DNA from: Parachitinimonas caeni
GTDB taxonomy: Bacteria; Pseudomonadota; Gammaproteobacteria; Burkholderiales; Chitinimonadaceae
Length of the DNA stretch: 48,132 bases
Direction: 5' to 3'
Assembly: GCF_030129945.1 (NCBI RefSeq)
Contig: NZ_JARRAF010000036.1
Span: forward strand, 1-48,132
Positions 1-8,022 of the stretch are shown in pieces. How positions within the stretch are numbered: position 1 is the first letter of the stretch; every line of letters starts with the position of its first letter. Below the pieces are notes generated by a model. That model was not told where the DNA came from. It searched no databases and saw only the letters and a list, made by a program, of their open reading frames with translations. A program made the translations under genes and the position numbers.

Positions 1-64
1 GCAGGGCGTCGTTAGGGTTCGTTTATTTAGCTCGCTAAACCTCACTCACCCTGCCTCGCCCTGC
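1..64. repeat. Imperfect palindrome at the window edge
   Basis: The outer arms GCAGGGCG (1-8) and CGCCCTGC (57-64) are complementary. Inside them AGGGT pairs with ACCCT, and TTTAGC (26-31) pairs with GCTAAA (34-39). One plus-strand frame reads RASLGFVYLAR then stop (TAA at 36-38), which could be the end of a transposase cut by the window edge, since an IS-end-like sequence follows at 89-111. That reading is a guess from twelve codons. Confidence 0.35.
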
Positions 65-88
65 CCCAAAACTCGGCCCGGCGCGACC

Positions 89-111
89 GGAAACAAAACG
101 TCAACAGAGCC
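89..111. repeat. Insertion-sequence-end-like 23-mer, copy 1
   Basis: This 23-base sequence ends in GTCAACAGAGCC. It is the exact reverse complement of 2603-2625, and a variant with two base changes lies at 2631-2653. The sequence next to it (TAGGTGG) differs from the flanks of the other copies, so the repeat itself is the unit. This fits a terminal inverted repeat of an insertion sequence whose body lies to the left, outside the window. The family is not assigned. Confidence 0.5.
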
Positions 112-242
112 TAGGTGGATCAGCGCGCTCGAATTGCGTACCGATAAACCCTTTAACGCACGAATTACATTTTGGATGGCAGCTTGAGGAAATTTTTTTG
201 TGTTCTTGATGTGCCCGCCGTCGCTTTGAGGAGAGTGCTGAC

Positions 243-386
243 ATGACCGAGATTCGACCCCCAACGCATACACCAATCCGCGATGCCATGTGTCTCATCA
301 ATCGAGCACAAAAGCTTTCAAGACCTCCTACACTCAGAACAGTGTTTGACAACACCCTGGCGACAATTCTGACGACCGAGCAATGA
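243..386 (+). CDS. Possible 47-residue small protein coupled to the histidine kinase
   Basis: This is an ATG-started ORF with GAGGAG at 228-233, nine bases upstream. Its TGA overlaps the ATG of the histidine kinase (ATGA at 383-386), the arrangement typical of translational coupling. The product begins MTEIRPPTHTPIRD and ends TILTTEQ. I recognise no domain, and there is no signal peptide or membrane segment. It could be a small partner protein, a leader peptide that brings ribosomes to the kinase start (which has only a weak ribosome-binding site of its own), or a chance ORF. Conservation in relatives would decide. Confidence 0.3.
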   Translation: MTEIRPPTHTPIRDAMCLINRAQKLSRPPTLRTVFDNTLATILTTEQ

Positions 387-2575
387 CTGCCATCTCTCCT
401 CTGCACTGGTCCGCGTTACCAGCATTTGAATGGCTGGAGACTCCGGTATGGGTGCTCGATCCGCAAACGGTCGGTATTTGCTGGGCCAATGCCGCCGCTG
501 TGCGCTTCTGGCGCGCCGAGTCGCTTGAGGAGCTGTTGCGGCGAGACTTCTCGGCCATCTCGCCGGCCGCCCGAACACGGCTGGATGCGCTGGCAGATAT
601 GGTGGCAACGGGTCAGATCGGCCACGACAGCATGATCTTTTACCCCTTGGGAGAACCGCTGCACGCTTTGGTGACGCGTGCCCCGATCGTTGATGAGGAA
701 GGCCGGCAGCTGATTCTGTGTGAGGCGCGGACTCCTTCGCACGAGGCTGACTCGGCTACGCTGCGAGGGGTCGAGGCGATACGCCATACCTCGGCCATGA
801 TCAGCGTATTCAGCGCCGATGGTCAGGTATTGACCCAGAACATCGCCGCAGACAAGGCCTATGGCGCCATTGGTGTCTGCGAGCCGGAGTTCTTCCGGCG
901 CCTGGTGGACCCGGTCATTGGCAGAGCCCTGTTTTCCCAGGCGCTCAAGCTTGGGTCGGCACGCATGCCGAATGTGCCGGTTCGCAGTCGGTTGCATATC
1001 TGCAGCCACCTGCTGGAGCTGGCCCGAGGCACGGACCCGGTAACAGGTCGGCGCTGTGTGATTGCCTATGAAGAGGATGTCACTTCCCGTCTGGAAATTG
1101 ATGTCCAGCTACGCATGAGCCTGTTCACGCTTGATCATGCGCCGGGTGTGGTGCTGTGGCTGGAACCCAGTGGTCGTGTGCGCTACATCAATCAGTACGG
1201 TATGGCGCTGGCACAGCGACTGGAAAAACAGGGCGCCGAGTACATCTGGCAGATCGCCGAGATTGATCCTTCCCGCTGGCGGGCTTTCTGGCGTTATCTG
1301 AGCCACTGTGGCGATTCGCACAGTGAGCTGAAGATGACAGACGGGCAGCAACAGGTGCTCTATCTGGACTTGAACACCGTGCTGCTGACGTTTGATGGCC
1401 AGGAGCTGGCAATCTGCTTTGCCAGGGATATTTCGAGCCGCAAGGCGATGGAGCTGGCACTCAAGGCTTCTGAATCCCGCTTGGCCGAAGCTCAGCATCA
1501 GGCCCGCCTGGGGTTCTGGGAGTGGGATATCGAGAGCGGACGCATCCTGTGGTCAGACGAGACATCGCTGATCTTCGGGTTTCCGCCAGAGCTCGGGGCG
1601 CCGAATTACGCGACCATCGTTAACAGTATTCATCCCGCAGATCGCGAAGCTTTCCGAGCTGCCAATACGCAGGCCGTGGAAAAACGCGAGGCGTTTGATC
1701 TGGTGCTGAGGGTGGTAAGACCGGATCAGATTATCCGCTCCGTAAGGGGTTTGGGCGCACCGCAGACGGACGAATATGGCCGTGTGGTCAAGCTGTTTGG
1801 CACTTTGCAGGACATTACCGAGCAGCGCGAGGCCGACCGGTTGAAAAGCGAATTTGTCGCGACGGTGAGCCATGAGCTACGCACACCGCTGACATCCATC
1901 CGTGGTTCATTGGGTTTGCTGTTGGGTCCACTGGGGGCGGCGCTGCCTGGGCCGGCGCGAGAGCTGGTCGAAGTGGCGGACCGCAATACCCAGCGCCTGC
2001 TGGTGCTGATCAACGACCTGCTGGATATCGACAAGATTGCCTCCGGCAAAATGATGTTCGATACCGGTACCTGCCAGCTGGCCAAGCTGGTCGCGCAGTC
2101 CGTCGTGGCGATGCAGCCCTACGCTGAGCGCTTCAATGTGTATTTCGCACTGGATGGCGATGCGGATGGCTGGGTATGGGTGGATAGCAACCGGGTTGAG
2201 CAGGTGCTGGCCAATCTGCTCTCGAATGCAGCGAAATTTTCAGTGCCGGACCCGGATGATCCTGCCAGTCGTCTGGTGCGGGTCAGCATTCACCAGCAGG
2301 AGCCCGGCTGGCTGAGGGTGGCGGTGCAGGATCGCGGCAAAGGTATTCCGGCAGCACAGCAGGAGCGGTTGTTTCAGAAATTCTCCCAGCTGGATTCTTC
2401 CGATCGTCGCCGTAGCGGAGGGACTGGATTGGGGTTGTGGATCAGCAAGGCGCTGATCGAGCGTATGGGCGGTCGGATGGGCTTTGAAAGTGCAGAAGGG
2501 CAGGGCTCTGTTTTTTATTTTGATCTGCCGGAGTGCCCGGCCCCAGAGGCGATGCGAAATGGCCAGGCATCATAA
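383..2575 (+). CDS. Soluble multi-PAS sensor histidine kinase
   Basis: This is a 730-residue cytoplasmic sensor kinase that would autophosphorylate on a histidine and pass the phosphate to a response regulator. The first ~480 residues look like several PAS-type sensor modules: about 10-100, 120-230, 245-350 (around GVVLWLEPSGRVRYIN), and about 365-480, which ends in the typical PAC phrase LFGTLQDITEQ. The HisKA H-box SHELRTPLTS puts the phosphorylated histidine at residue 497. The ATPase domain shows the N box (LANLLSNAAKFS), G1 (DRGKGIP), F box (LFQKFSQLD) and G2 (GGTGLGLWISK). There are no membrane spans, no receiver and no HPt domain. No response regulator gene is adjacent, so it is an orphan whose partner and signal are unknown. 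The ATG overlaps the stop of a small upstream ORF. Insertion-sequence-like repeats lie on both sides (89-111 and 2603-2653). Confidence 0.85.
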   Translation: MTAISPLHWSALPAFEWLETPVWVLDPQTVGICWANAAAVRFWRAESLEELLRRDFSAISPAARTRLDALADMVATGQIGHDSMIFYPLGEPLHALVTRAPIVDEEGRQLILCEARTPSHEADSATLRGVEAIRHTSAMISVFSADGQVLTQNIAADKAYGAIGVCEPEFFRRLVDPVIGRALFSQALKLGSARMPNVPVRSRLHICSHLLELARGTDPVTGRRCVIAYEEDVTSRLEIDVQLRMSLFTLDHAPGVVLWLEPSGRVRYINQYGMALAQRLEKQGAEYIWQIAEIDPSRWRAFWRYLSHCGDSHSELKMTDGQQQVLYLDLNTVLLTFDGQELAICFARDISSRKAMELALKASESRLAEAQHQARLGFWEWDIESGRILWSDETSLIFGFPPELGAPNYATIVNSIHPADREAFRAANTQAVEKREAFDLVLRVVRPDQIIRSVRGLGAPQTDEYGRVVKLFGTLQDITEQREADRLKSEFVATVSHELRTPLTSIRGSLGLLLGPLGAALPGPARELVEVADRNTQRLLVLINDLLDIDKIASGKMMFDTGTCQLAKLVAQSVVAMQPYAERFNVYFALDGDADGWVWVDSNRVEQVLANLLSNAAKFSVPDPDDPASRLVRVSIHQQEPGWLRVAVQDRGKGIPAAQQERLFQKFSQLDSSDRRRSGGTGLGLWISKALIERMGGRMGFESAEGQGSVFYFDLPECPAPEAMRNGQAS

Positions 2576-2602
2576 AGCGGCGTCATTTCCCTGTCGGAAC
2601 CT

Positions 2603-2653
2603 GGCTCTGTTGACGTTTTGTTTCCGATCCGGAAATAAAATGTCAACAGAGCC
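2603..2653. repeat. 51-base near-perfect palindrome (two IS-like ends face to face)
   Basis: The left arm starts GGCTCTGTTGAC and the right arm ends GTCAACAGAGCC. They pair over 24 positions (2603-2626 with 2630-2653) around the loop ATC, and in RNA the only two non-Watson-Crick pairs are G-U. The left arm is the exact inverse of 89-111. A further partial copy, CGTCAACAGCACCTA, follows at 2656-2670 and runs into the mutM stop codon. This fits a miniature inverted-repeat element or an IS reduced to its two ends. Because it lies between the convergent histidine kinase and mutM genes it could also act as a bidirectional terminator, although no T-run follows the stem. Confidence 0.7.
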
Positions 2654-2668
2654 TAACGTCAACAGCAC

Positions 2669-3481
2669 CTAGTGCTGACAGTTTATGCACCAGTAGGTGG
2701 AACGCTGGCCGAGACGGCTGCTGCGAATCGGGCTGCCGCAACACAGGCATGGTTGTTCTGCCCGGTCGTACACAAAGTATTGCTGCTGGAAGTAGCCGGG
2801 CTTGCCGCTCGAATCAACGAAGTCACGCAAGGTGCTGCCGCCCGCCTCAATGGCTGCCTGCAGGGTTTGCCTGATTGCAGCGTGCAGATCCATGCACTCG
2901 GCAAGTCTGACCGACGAGGCCGCTCGCAGTGGAAGGATGCCGGCTCGAAATAACGATTCGCTCGCGTAAATATTGCCAACGCCGACAACGAGCTTGCTAT
3001 CCATGATGGCGATTTTCACGGCGCAGTGCCTGCGCTGCAGAGACTGGAAAAGAATCTCGGGTGTGAAATCGGAACCGAGTGGCTCAGGGCCAAGACTGGC
3101 TAATAATGGGTGAACGTTTGCGATTCCCGGCTGCCAAAGCAAGGCACCGAAGCGACGTGGGTCGCGCAGCCGTAAGGCCTGTTTCCCAAAGACGAGATCG
3201 ACATGATCGTGTTTTTCGGCAGGTGAGTCCGCCGCAACTACCCGCAAGGAGCCAGACATGCCGAGGTGAAGGATCAGAAAACCATCACCAAGGTCTAACA
3301 ATAGATATTTGCCGCGCCGTGTAACGGCCTGTACACGCTTCCCGACAGATCGCTCTGCCAAGTCTGGTGGAACGGGCCAGCGCAGGCTGGGATTGCGGAC
3401 GATGACGGCACTGATGGCCTCGTGCTCGATTGCCGGAGCGATTCCCCTCCGGGTGGTTTCGACTTCGGGCAATTCGGGCAT
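2669..3481 (-). CDS. mutM: Formamidopyrimidine-DNA glycosylase (Fpg/MutM)
   Basis: This is a 270-residue base-excision repair enzyme of normal family length. It removes 8-oxoguanine and ring-opened purines from DNA and nicks the abasic site. The N terminus MPELPEVETTRRGI supplies the catalytic proline 2 and glutamate 3. Lys58 in TRRGKYLLLDL is the conserved active-site lysine. The middle carries the helix-two-turn-helix segment (VGVGNIYASE). The C terminus is the DNA-binding zinc finger, CxxC at CLCC and CxxC at CINC, ending at the last residue. It is transcribed convergently to the histidine kinase and divergently from the TPR lipoprotein gene, with only 42 bases between the two starts. Its stop codon lies inside a small palindrome (CAGCAC-CTA-GTGCTG). 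Confidence 0.97.
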   Translation of the reverse strand: MPELPEVETTRRGIAPAIEHEAISAVIVRNPSLRWPVPPDLAERSVGKRVQAVTRRGKYLLLDLGDGFLILHLGMSGSLRVVAADSPAEKHDHVDLVFGKQALRLRDPRRFGALLWQPGIANVHPLLASLGPEPLGSDFTPEILFQSLQRRHCAVKIAIMDSKLVVGVGNIYASESLFRAGILPLRAASSVRLAECMDLHAAIRQTLQAAIEAGGSTLRDFVDSSGKPGYFQQQYFVYDRAEQPCLCCGSPIRSSRLGQRSTYWCINCQH

Positions 3482-3523
3482 GGCTGGTGCTTTTCTTGCT
3501 GTAAAAAGGGGGTCGACTATACC

Positions 3524-5440
3524 ATGTCATACACTTCGCTCATTGCCTTACCGGCCCGCCTCATGCTCTTACCTGTTCATACCGTGTTACCACCGATATT
3601 TCATCGACGCTTGTGTGCTGCTGCTGTCACGTTGGCATTACTGTCTGGTTGCGCTGCCGTATCGCCAGTTGTGACGCCTGTCAAAGCTTCTCCGGCTGAA
3701 GTCCCCGCAACATCCGTGGTGGCGCAGACCGACCAGACCGATGATGACGAGACCGTTCAGCCAGAGCCTGAGGCTACCGACAAAGCCGGTAAGACCGAAA
3801 CCGCCGCCGTCGATGAGGCTGAAGTGGCGGAGCAGCAGCTGCTACCCAAGCTGGATATGGATTCGCGTCTGTTGTACAGCCTGCTTGTCAGCGATATTGC
3901 CGCACAGCGTGGTCAGCCACAGTTGGCCATGACCACTTATCTTGATCTGGCCAAGAAAACCAGAGACCCGCGCCTTGCCAGACGTGCACTGGAACACGCG
4001 ATTACCTCCGGCCAGATCAACTTTGCCATTGATAGCGCGACGTTGTGGCTGGAGATTGATCCGAAGTCCTCAACGGCGTTGCATACCCTGGTCTCCATGC
4101 TGGTGCGCACCAATCGCTTGAGCGAAGCCGAGCCGCATCTGGCCAAGCTGATTGCGGCGCGCCCTGCCGAAGCAGGTAATTCACTCCTGCAACTACGTTC
4201 ACTGTGGAATAAACAATCTGATAAGCAAGCCGTTCTGGTCTTGACCCAGGCTTTGGCCAAACCCTATGCCGATCTGCCAGAAGCCGCGTTGGCATTAGGA
4301 TTCGCAGAACAAGCGGCAGGTCATGCGGATAAGGCGCTAGTTCAGGTTGATCTGGCTCTCAGTCGTAGACCGGGTTGGGACATTGCCATCCTGTTAAAGG
4401 CGCACTTGCTGGAAGGGCGCTCCGAGAAGGAAGCTTTGGAGTTTCTCGCTGAGCAGTCGGTACGGTATCCGCAGGCCAAGGAAGTGCGGATGTCTTATGC
4501 CCGCAATCTGATTGATGCCCGTCGCTTGGCTGATGCGCGCAAGGTTTACGACGTATTAAACCGTGACTTCCCCGATACACTGGAAATCGTTGTTGGTCTG
4601 GGCATGACGGCAATGCAGGGGCGTGATTACCGTCAGGCAGAGTCAGCTTTTGTGCATGCATTGGATCTCAAGCCTCGTAATCCTGCTGCCATTCGCTACT
4701 ACCTGGGCGTAACTGCCGAAGAACAGCGTAACTTTGACCGGGCAATGGACTGGTACCGTAGCGTGCCGGATGGGGATTACCGCGATGACGCAGATCGGCG
4801 CTTGGTCCACATCTACTCGCGCCAGGGCCAGAAAGAGCCGGCCTTGGCTTTGGCCGAGAAAATGCCGGTAGATACCGAGTCGAACAAGATCATGAAGGCC
4901 CAGACCTTGGCGCAGATCCATCGGGAGAACAAAGATCTGACCGCTGCGCGTAAAGTGCTTGATACAGCATTGAAAGAGTTTCCGAATAGCACTGATCTTC
5001 TCTATGACCGCTCCCTGATTTCCGAACAGCTGGGGCAGCTTGATGTGGCTGAACGGGACTTGCGTCGTTATCTGGAGATCAAACCAAACAGCGCAACGGC
5101 GCTCAATGCTTTGGGTTATACCCTGGCGGCAAGAACGTCACGTCTGGACGAAGCTGAGCATTTGATTGGGCAAGCCTTGGCGATTGAACCGGATAACCCG
5201 GTCATTATTGATAGCAGCGGTTGGCTGCAATATCGCCGCGGCAATTTTCAGGAAGCTGCGCGCCAATTGAAGCGCGCTTTTGAACTGTTGCCTGATCCAG
5301 AAATAGCTGCTCATCTGGGCGAAGTCCTGTGGCAACTGAATCAGCGGGATGAGGCGCTTAAGGTCTGGGATCAGGGTAAGCAGCTTGATCCCAAGCACGA
5401 CGTGCTTGCAGACACCATCAAGCGGTTGACCGGAAAGTGA
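3524..5440 (+). CDS. TPR-repeat lipoprotein
   Basis: The product is 638 residues. The N terminus has basic RR, then a hydrophobic run and the lipobox LLSGC, with the lipidated cysteine at residue 43 followed by alanine, which suggests sorting to the outer membrane. An acidic, Asp/Glu-rich linker follows to about residue 105. The rest is a chain of tetratricopeptide-like helical pairs (for example AIRYYLGVTAEEQRNFDRA and SATALNALGYTLAARTSR), a scaffold for protein contacts. The open frame extends upstream to 3422, over the start of mutM, but ATG 3524 is preferred because AGGGGG lies at 3506-3511. A start at 3563 would give a more usual signal peptide but has no ribosome-binding site. The stop overlaps the lolB start. 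In many betaproteobacteria such a gene precedes lolB and ispE; its exact function is not known to me. Confidence 0.88.
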   Translation: MSYTSLIALPARLMLLPVHTVLPPIFHRRLCAAAVTLALLSGCAAVSPVVTPVKASPAEVPATSVVAQTDQTDDDETVQPEPEATDKAGKTETAAVDEAEVAEQQLLPKLDMDSRLLYSLLVSDIAAQRGQPQLAMTTYLDLAKKTRDPRLARRALEHAITSGQINFAIDSATLWLEIDPKSSTALHTLVSMLVRTNRLSEAEPHLAKLIAARPAEAGNSLLQLRSLWNKQSDKQAVLVLTQALAKPYADLPEAALALGFAEQAAGHADKALVQVDLALSRRPGWDIAILLKAHLLEGRSEKEALEFLAEQSVRYPQAKEVRMSYARNLIDARRLADARKVYDVLNRDFPDTLEIVVGLGMTAMQGRDYRQAESAFVHALDLKPRNPAAIRYYLGVTAEEQRNFDRAMDWYRSVPDGDYRDDADRRLVHIYSRQGQKEPALALAEKMPVDTESNKIMKAQTLAQIHRENKDLTAARKVLDTALKEFPNSTDLLYDRSLISEQLGQLDVAERDLRRYLEIKPNSATALNALGYTLAARTSRLDEAEHLIGQALAIEPDNPVIIDSSGWLQYRRGNFQEAARQLKRAFELLPDPEIAAHLGEVLWQLNQRDEALKVWDQGKQLDPKHDVLADTIKRLTGK

Positions 5441-6009
5441 GTGGCGGCCGACTTTTCACCGCGAGCCTGGTCGCGCTGTTGTTGACGGGATGTGCAACAC
5501 CAGGTAGCACGCCTCGTCTGATGGGGCTGACATCCTTGCCAGAACGTTTTGAGGTGGATGGACGTATTGCGGCAAAGGTTGATGGTGAAGGCTATCAAGC
5601 GAATTTTGTCTGGCGCCATTTGCAGGATGGAGATGCAATAGATGTTCAGTCGCCTCTCGGACTGACGCTGGGAAGAATGGAGCTTCAGGGTAGTACTGCC
5701 CGCTTTTTCGATAGACATGGTGCTCTGCGGGCCGATGGCGATATGGAGCGACTGACCGCTCGTGAGCTGGGATGGCCGCTGCCGGCGGCGGGCCTGCGCT
5801 ATTGGCTGTTGGGCTTGGCAGATCCCGACTCTCCCTCCAGTTGGTCCGAAAATTCCGAAGGACGGCTACTCAGCCAATATGGCTGGCAAGTCGAGTTTAC
5901 CGGCGCACAGAATGAGGCGCCTAGTCGCTTGATACTGCGGCGGGAAGGGCTGGAGGTGCGCATAGCCCTTCATGATTGGCGTATCGACACCCCCTCAATC
6001 AAACCATGA
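5437..6009 (+). CDS. lolB: Outer-membrane lipoprotein receptor LolB
   Basis: LolB accepts lipoproteins from the periplasmic carrier LolA and inserts them into the outer membrane. The product is 190 residues. It has a short signal peptide and the lipobox LLLTGC (cysteine 19), followed by alanine, as expected for an outer-membrane lipoprotein. The phrases VDGRIAAK, ANFVWRH and SPLGLTLGRMEL follow the usual LolB beta-strand pattern. The start is GTG, whose bases overlap the TGA of the TPR lipoprotein (GTGA), and the gene ends in an ATGA overlap with ispE. The three genes are therefore probably co-transcribed and translationally coupled. Confidence 0.9.
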   Translation: MSGGRLFTASLVALLLTGCATPGSTPRLMGLTSLPERFEVDGRIAAKVDGEGYQANFVWRHLQDGDAIDVQSPLGLTLGRMELQGSTARFFDRHGALRADGDMERLTARELGWPLPAAGLRYWLLGLADPDSPSSWSENSEGRLLSQYGWQVEFTGAQNEAPSRLILRREGLEVRIALHDWRIDTPSIKP

Positions 6010-6869
6010 CATATCACTCACCCGAACAAAGACCGGGGTTTCTGGCTTTGCCTGCCCCGGCCAAACTCAATCTATTCCTGCATGTAAATGGTCGTAGGCC
6101 TGATGGCTACCATCTCCTGCAGACACTGTTTCGATTCATCGACTATGGCGATACTGTCTATCTTCGCGTGAGAGAGGATGGGGCCATCAACCGTGTTGAT
6201 CCAATTCCCGGGGTGCCTGCTGAATCTGATCTGACTGTACGTGCTGCAAAGTTGCTACAAGACCATACTGGCTCGCGGTTGGGCGTAGACATTGGTCTGG
6301 AAAAGCGGCTGCCGATGGGCGGGGGGCTTGGCGGGGGGAGTTCCGATGCAGCTACCGTATTAATTGGTCTCAATACGCTCTGGCAACTGGGTTTGTCCCG
6401 CAGGGAATTGCAGAGCCTCGGTTTAAAACTAGGAGCGGATGTTCCGGTATTTATTTTCGGCCGCAATGCATTTGCTGAAGGAATTGGTGAATCATTACAA
6501 GCTGTTGAGCTGCCAGATCGCTACTACTTGGTGCTTGTTCCCCCTGTTTCCATTTCTACGGCGGAAATTTTTTGTGATGAAGGCTTGACAAGGGATACGC
6601 CCCTCATTAATATGGCGGTCTTTCCGATGACGACGATGCGAAACGATTTGCAGTCAGTTGCTTGTCGGAAATACCCGGTCGTTAGAAAATATATAGATCT
6701 ACTTTCTGGTAAGTCTAAAGCAATGATGACAGGGTCTGGGGCGTGTGTGTTTGCTGAGTTTGAAAGCCTCGAAGCCGTGCAAGAAGCAAAAAAAGTCTTG
6801 TGTGCTGATATCGATGGTTTTTCAGCGTTCGGTTTAAACCAGCATCCTTTATTGAGTTGGCCTGTTTGA
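6006..6869 (+). CDS. ispE: 4-diphosphocytidyl-2-C-methyl-D-erythritol kinase
   Basis: IspE phosphorylates CDP-methylerythritol in the non-mevalonate (MEP) route to isoprenoids. The product is 287 residues, the normal length. It is a GHMP kinase with PAPAKLNLFLHV near the N terminus, the ATP-binding glycine-rich loop PMGGGLGGGSSDAA around residues 95-110, and the C-terminal motif MTGSGACVFAEF. An upstream TTG at 5976 is in frame, but ATG 6006 overlaps the lolB stop and gives the standard N terminus. A tRNA-Gln gene begins 13 bases after the stop. Confidence 0.96.
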   Translation: MTYHSPEQRPGFLALPAPAKLNLFLHVNGRRPDGYHLLQTLFRFIDYGDTVYLRVREDGAINRVDPIPGVPAESDLTVRAAKLLQDHTGSRLGVDIGLEKRLPMGGGLGGGSSDAATVLIGLNTLWQLGLSRRELQSLGLKLGADVPVFIFGRNAFAEGIGESLQAVELPDRYYLVLVPPVSISTAEIFCDEGLTRDTPLINMAVFPMTTMRNDLQSVACRKYPVVRKYIDLLSGKSKAMMTGSGACVFAEFESLEAVQEAKKVLCADIDGFSAFGLNQHPLLSWPV

Positions 6870-6882
6870 TCAGGAAGATTCT

Positions 6883-6957
6883 AGGGGAGTCGCCAAGTGG
6901 TAAGGCAGCGGATTTTGATTCCGCCATTCGTAGGTTCGATCCCTACCTCCCCTGCCA
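6883..6957 (+). tRNA. glnQ-tRNA: tRNA-Gln (UUG)
   Basis: This is a 75-base cloverleaf with the CCA end encoded. The acceptor AGGGGAG pairs with CTCCCCT, and the anticodon stem GCGGA/TCCGC encloses the loop TTTTGAT (anticodon TTG). The T loop TTCGATC is present. It sits between ispE and prs, followed by a strong terminator. The symbol given is descriptive only. Confidence 0.97.
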
Positions 6958-7005
6958 GATTTAAGGTGGTTGCTGATGGCTGCCACGAAATACAGTAAGG
7001 TAAAA

Positions 7006-7040
7006 AAAGCGTGTAATGACGATTACACGCTTTATTTTTT
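7006..7040 (+). terminator. Intrinsic terminator after tRNA-Gln
   Basis: A 12-bp stem (AAAGCGTGTAAT with ATTACACGCTTT) has a 4-base loop and is followed by ATTTTTTT. It lies just before the ribosome-binding site of prs, so prs either has its own promoter upstream that reads through this hairpin or is expressed by partial read-through. Confidence 0.9.
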
Positions 7041-7053
7041 TCAGGAGCACGCA

Positions 7054-8004
7054 GTGGCTTATGAGAGTTTGATGGTATTTACTGGCAATGCTAATCCTCA
7101 GTTGGCGGAGAGCGTTGTTAAGCATCTTGATATTTCTCTGGGCCGTGCCTCCGTAGGTCGATTCAGTGATGGTGAAGTCACTGTTGAACTGCTTGAAAAT
7201 GTCCGTGGTCGTGATGTGTTTGTCCTGCAATCGACCTGTGCTCCGACCAATGACAATCTCATGGAAGTTCTGCTGACGGTTGATGCCTTGAAGCGTGCTT
7301 CTGCTGGTCGTGTTACTGCTGCTATTCCTTACTATGGCTATGCCCGGCAAGATCGTCGCCCGCGCAGTGCCCGAGTCCCCATTACTGCAAAACTGGTCGC
7401 AAATATGCTCACCGCTTCTGGTGTGGATCGTCTGTTGACAGTTGATTTACATGCAGATCAGATTCAGGGTTTCTTTGATATTCCGGTCGATAATATTTAT
7501 GCCACCCCTGTGTTGTTGGCAGATGTTCAGGCTCGGCAATATGAAGATCTGATGGTGGTTTCTCCTGATGTGGGAGGTGTTGTACGTGCTCGCGCAATGG
7601 CTAAGCAGTTGCATACTGACCTTGCCATCATTGATAAGCGTCGGCCAAAAGCAAATGTTGCTGAAGTCATGCACATTATTGGTGATGTGTCCGGTCGAAC
7701 CTGTCTGATCATGGACGACATGGTTGATACCGCCAACACACTGTGTAAAGCGGCTCAGGCTCTCAAAGAGCACGGCGCGAAGCGCGTTCTTGCATATGCG
7801 ACGCATCCTGTCTTATCGGGCCCCGCTGTGGAGCGGATTATTCAGTCCGATCTGGATGAAGTAGTTGTGACTGATACCATTCCATTGTCTGAGGCTGCCC
7901 GCCAATCCGGCCGTATTCGAGTCGTATCGATTGCGCCATTGCTGGCGGAGACTATGCGTAGGATTAATAACGAAGAGTCCGTTTCCACCTTATTTGTGGA
8001 TTGA
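7054..8004 (+). CDS. prs: Ribose-phosphate pyrophosphokinase
   Basis: The enzyme makes PRPP from ribose 5-phosphate and ATP, for nucleotide, histidine and tryptophan synthesis. The product is 316 residues, the typical bacterial length. Visible motifs are FSDGEV, the flexible catalytic loop [21 protein letters not shown] and the PRPP-binding loop DDMVDTANT. The start is GTG at 7054 with AGGAG six bases upstream (7043-7047), giving [14 protein letters not shown] as in relatives. The longer open frame from 6970 would run through the terminator hairpin and is not real. A terminator follows at 8023. Confidence 0.97.
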   Translation: MAYESLMVFTGNANPQLAESVVKHLDISLGRASVGRFSDGEVTVELLENVRGRDVFVLQSTCAPTNDNLMEVLLTVDALKRASAGRVTAAIPYYGYARQDRRPRSARVPITAKLVANMLTASGVDRLLTVDLHADQIQGFFDIPVDNIYATPVLLADVQARQYEDLMVVSPDVGGVVRARAMAKQLHTDLAIIDKRRPKANVAEVMHIIGDVSGRTCLIMDDMVDTANTLCKAAQALKEHGAKRVLAYATHPVLSGPAVERIIQSDLDEVVVTDTIPLSEAARQSGRIRVVSIAPLLAETMRRINNEESVSTLFVD

Positions 8005-8022
8005 GGTGATTGAAGTTTTTCG

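Noticed and set aside
6970-7053. 28-residue extension of Prs
   Set aside because: It would be encoded across the terminator hairpin at 7006-7040; GTG 7054 has AGGAG at the right distance.
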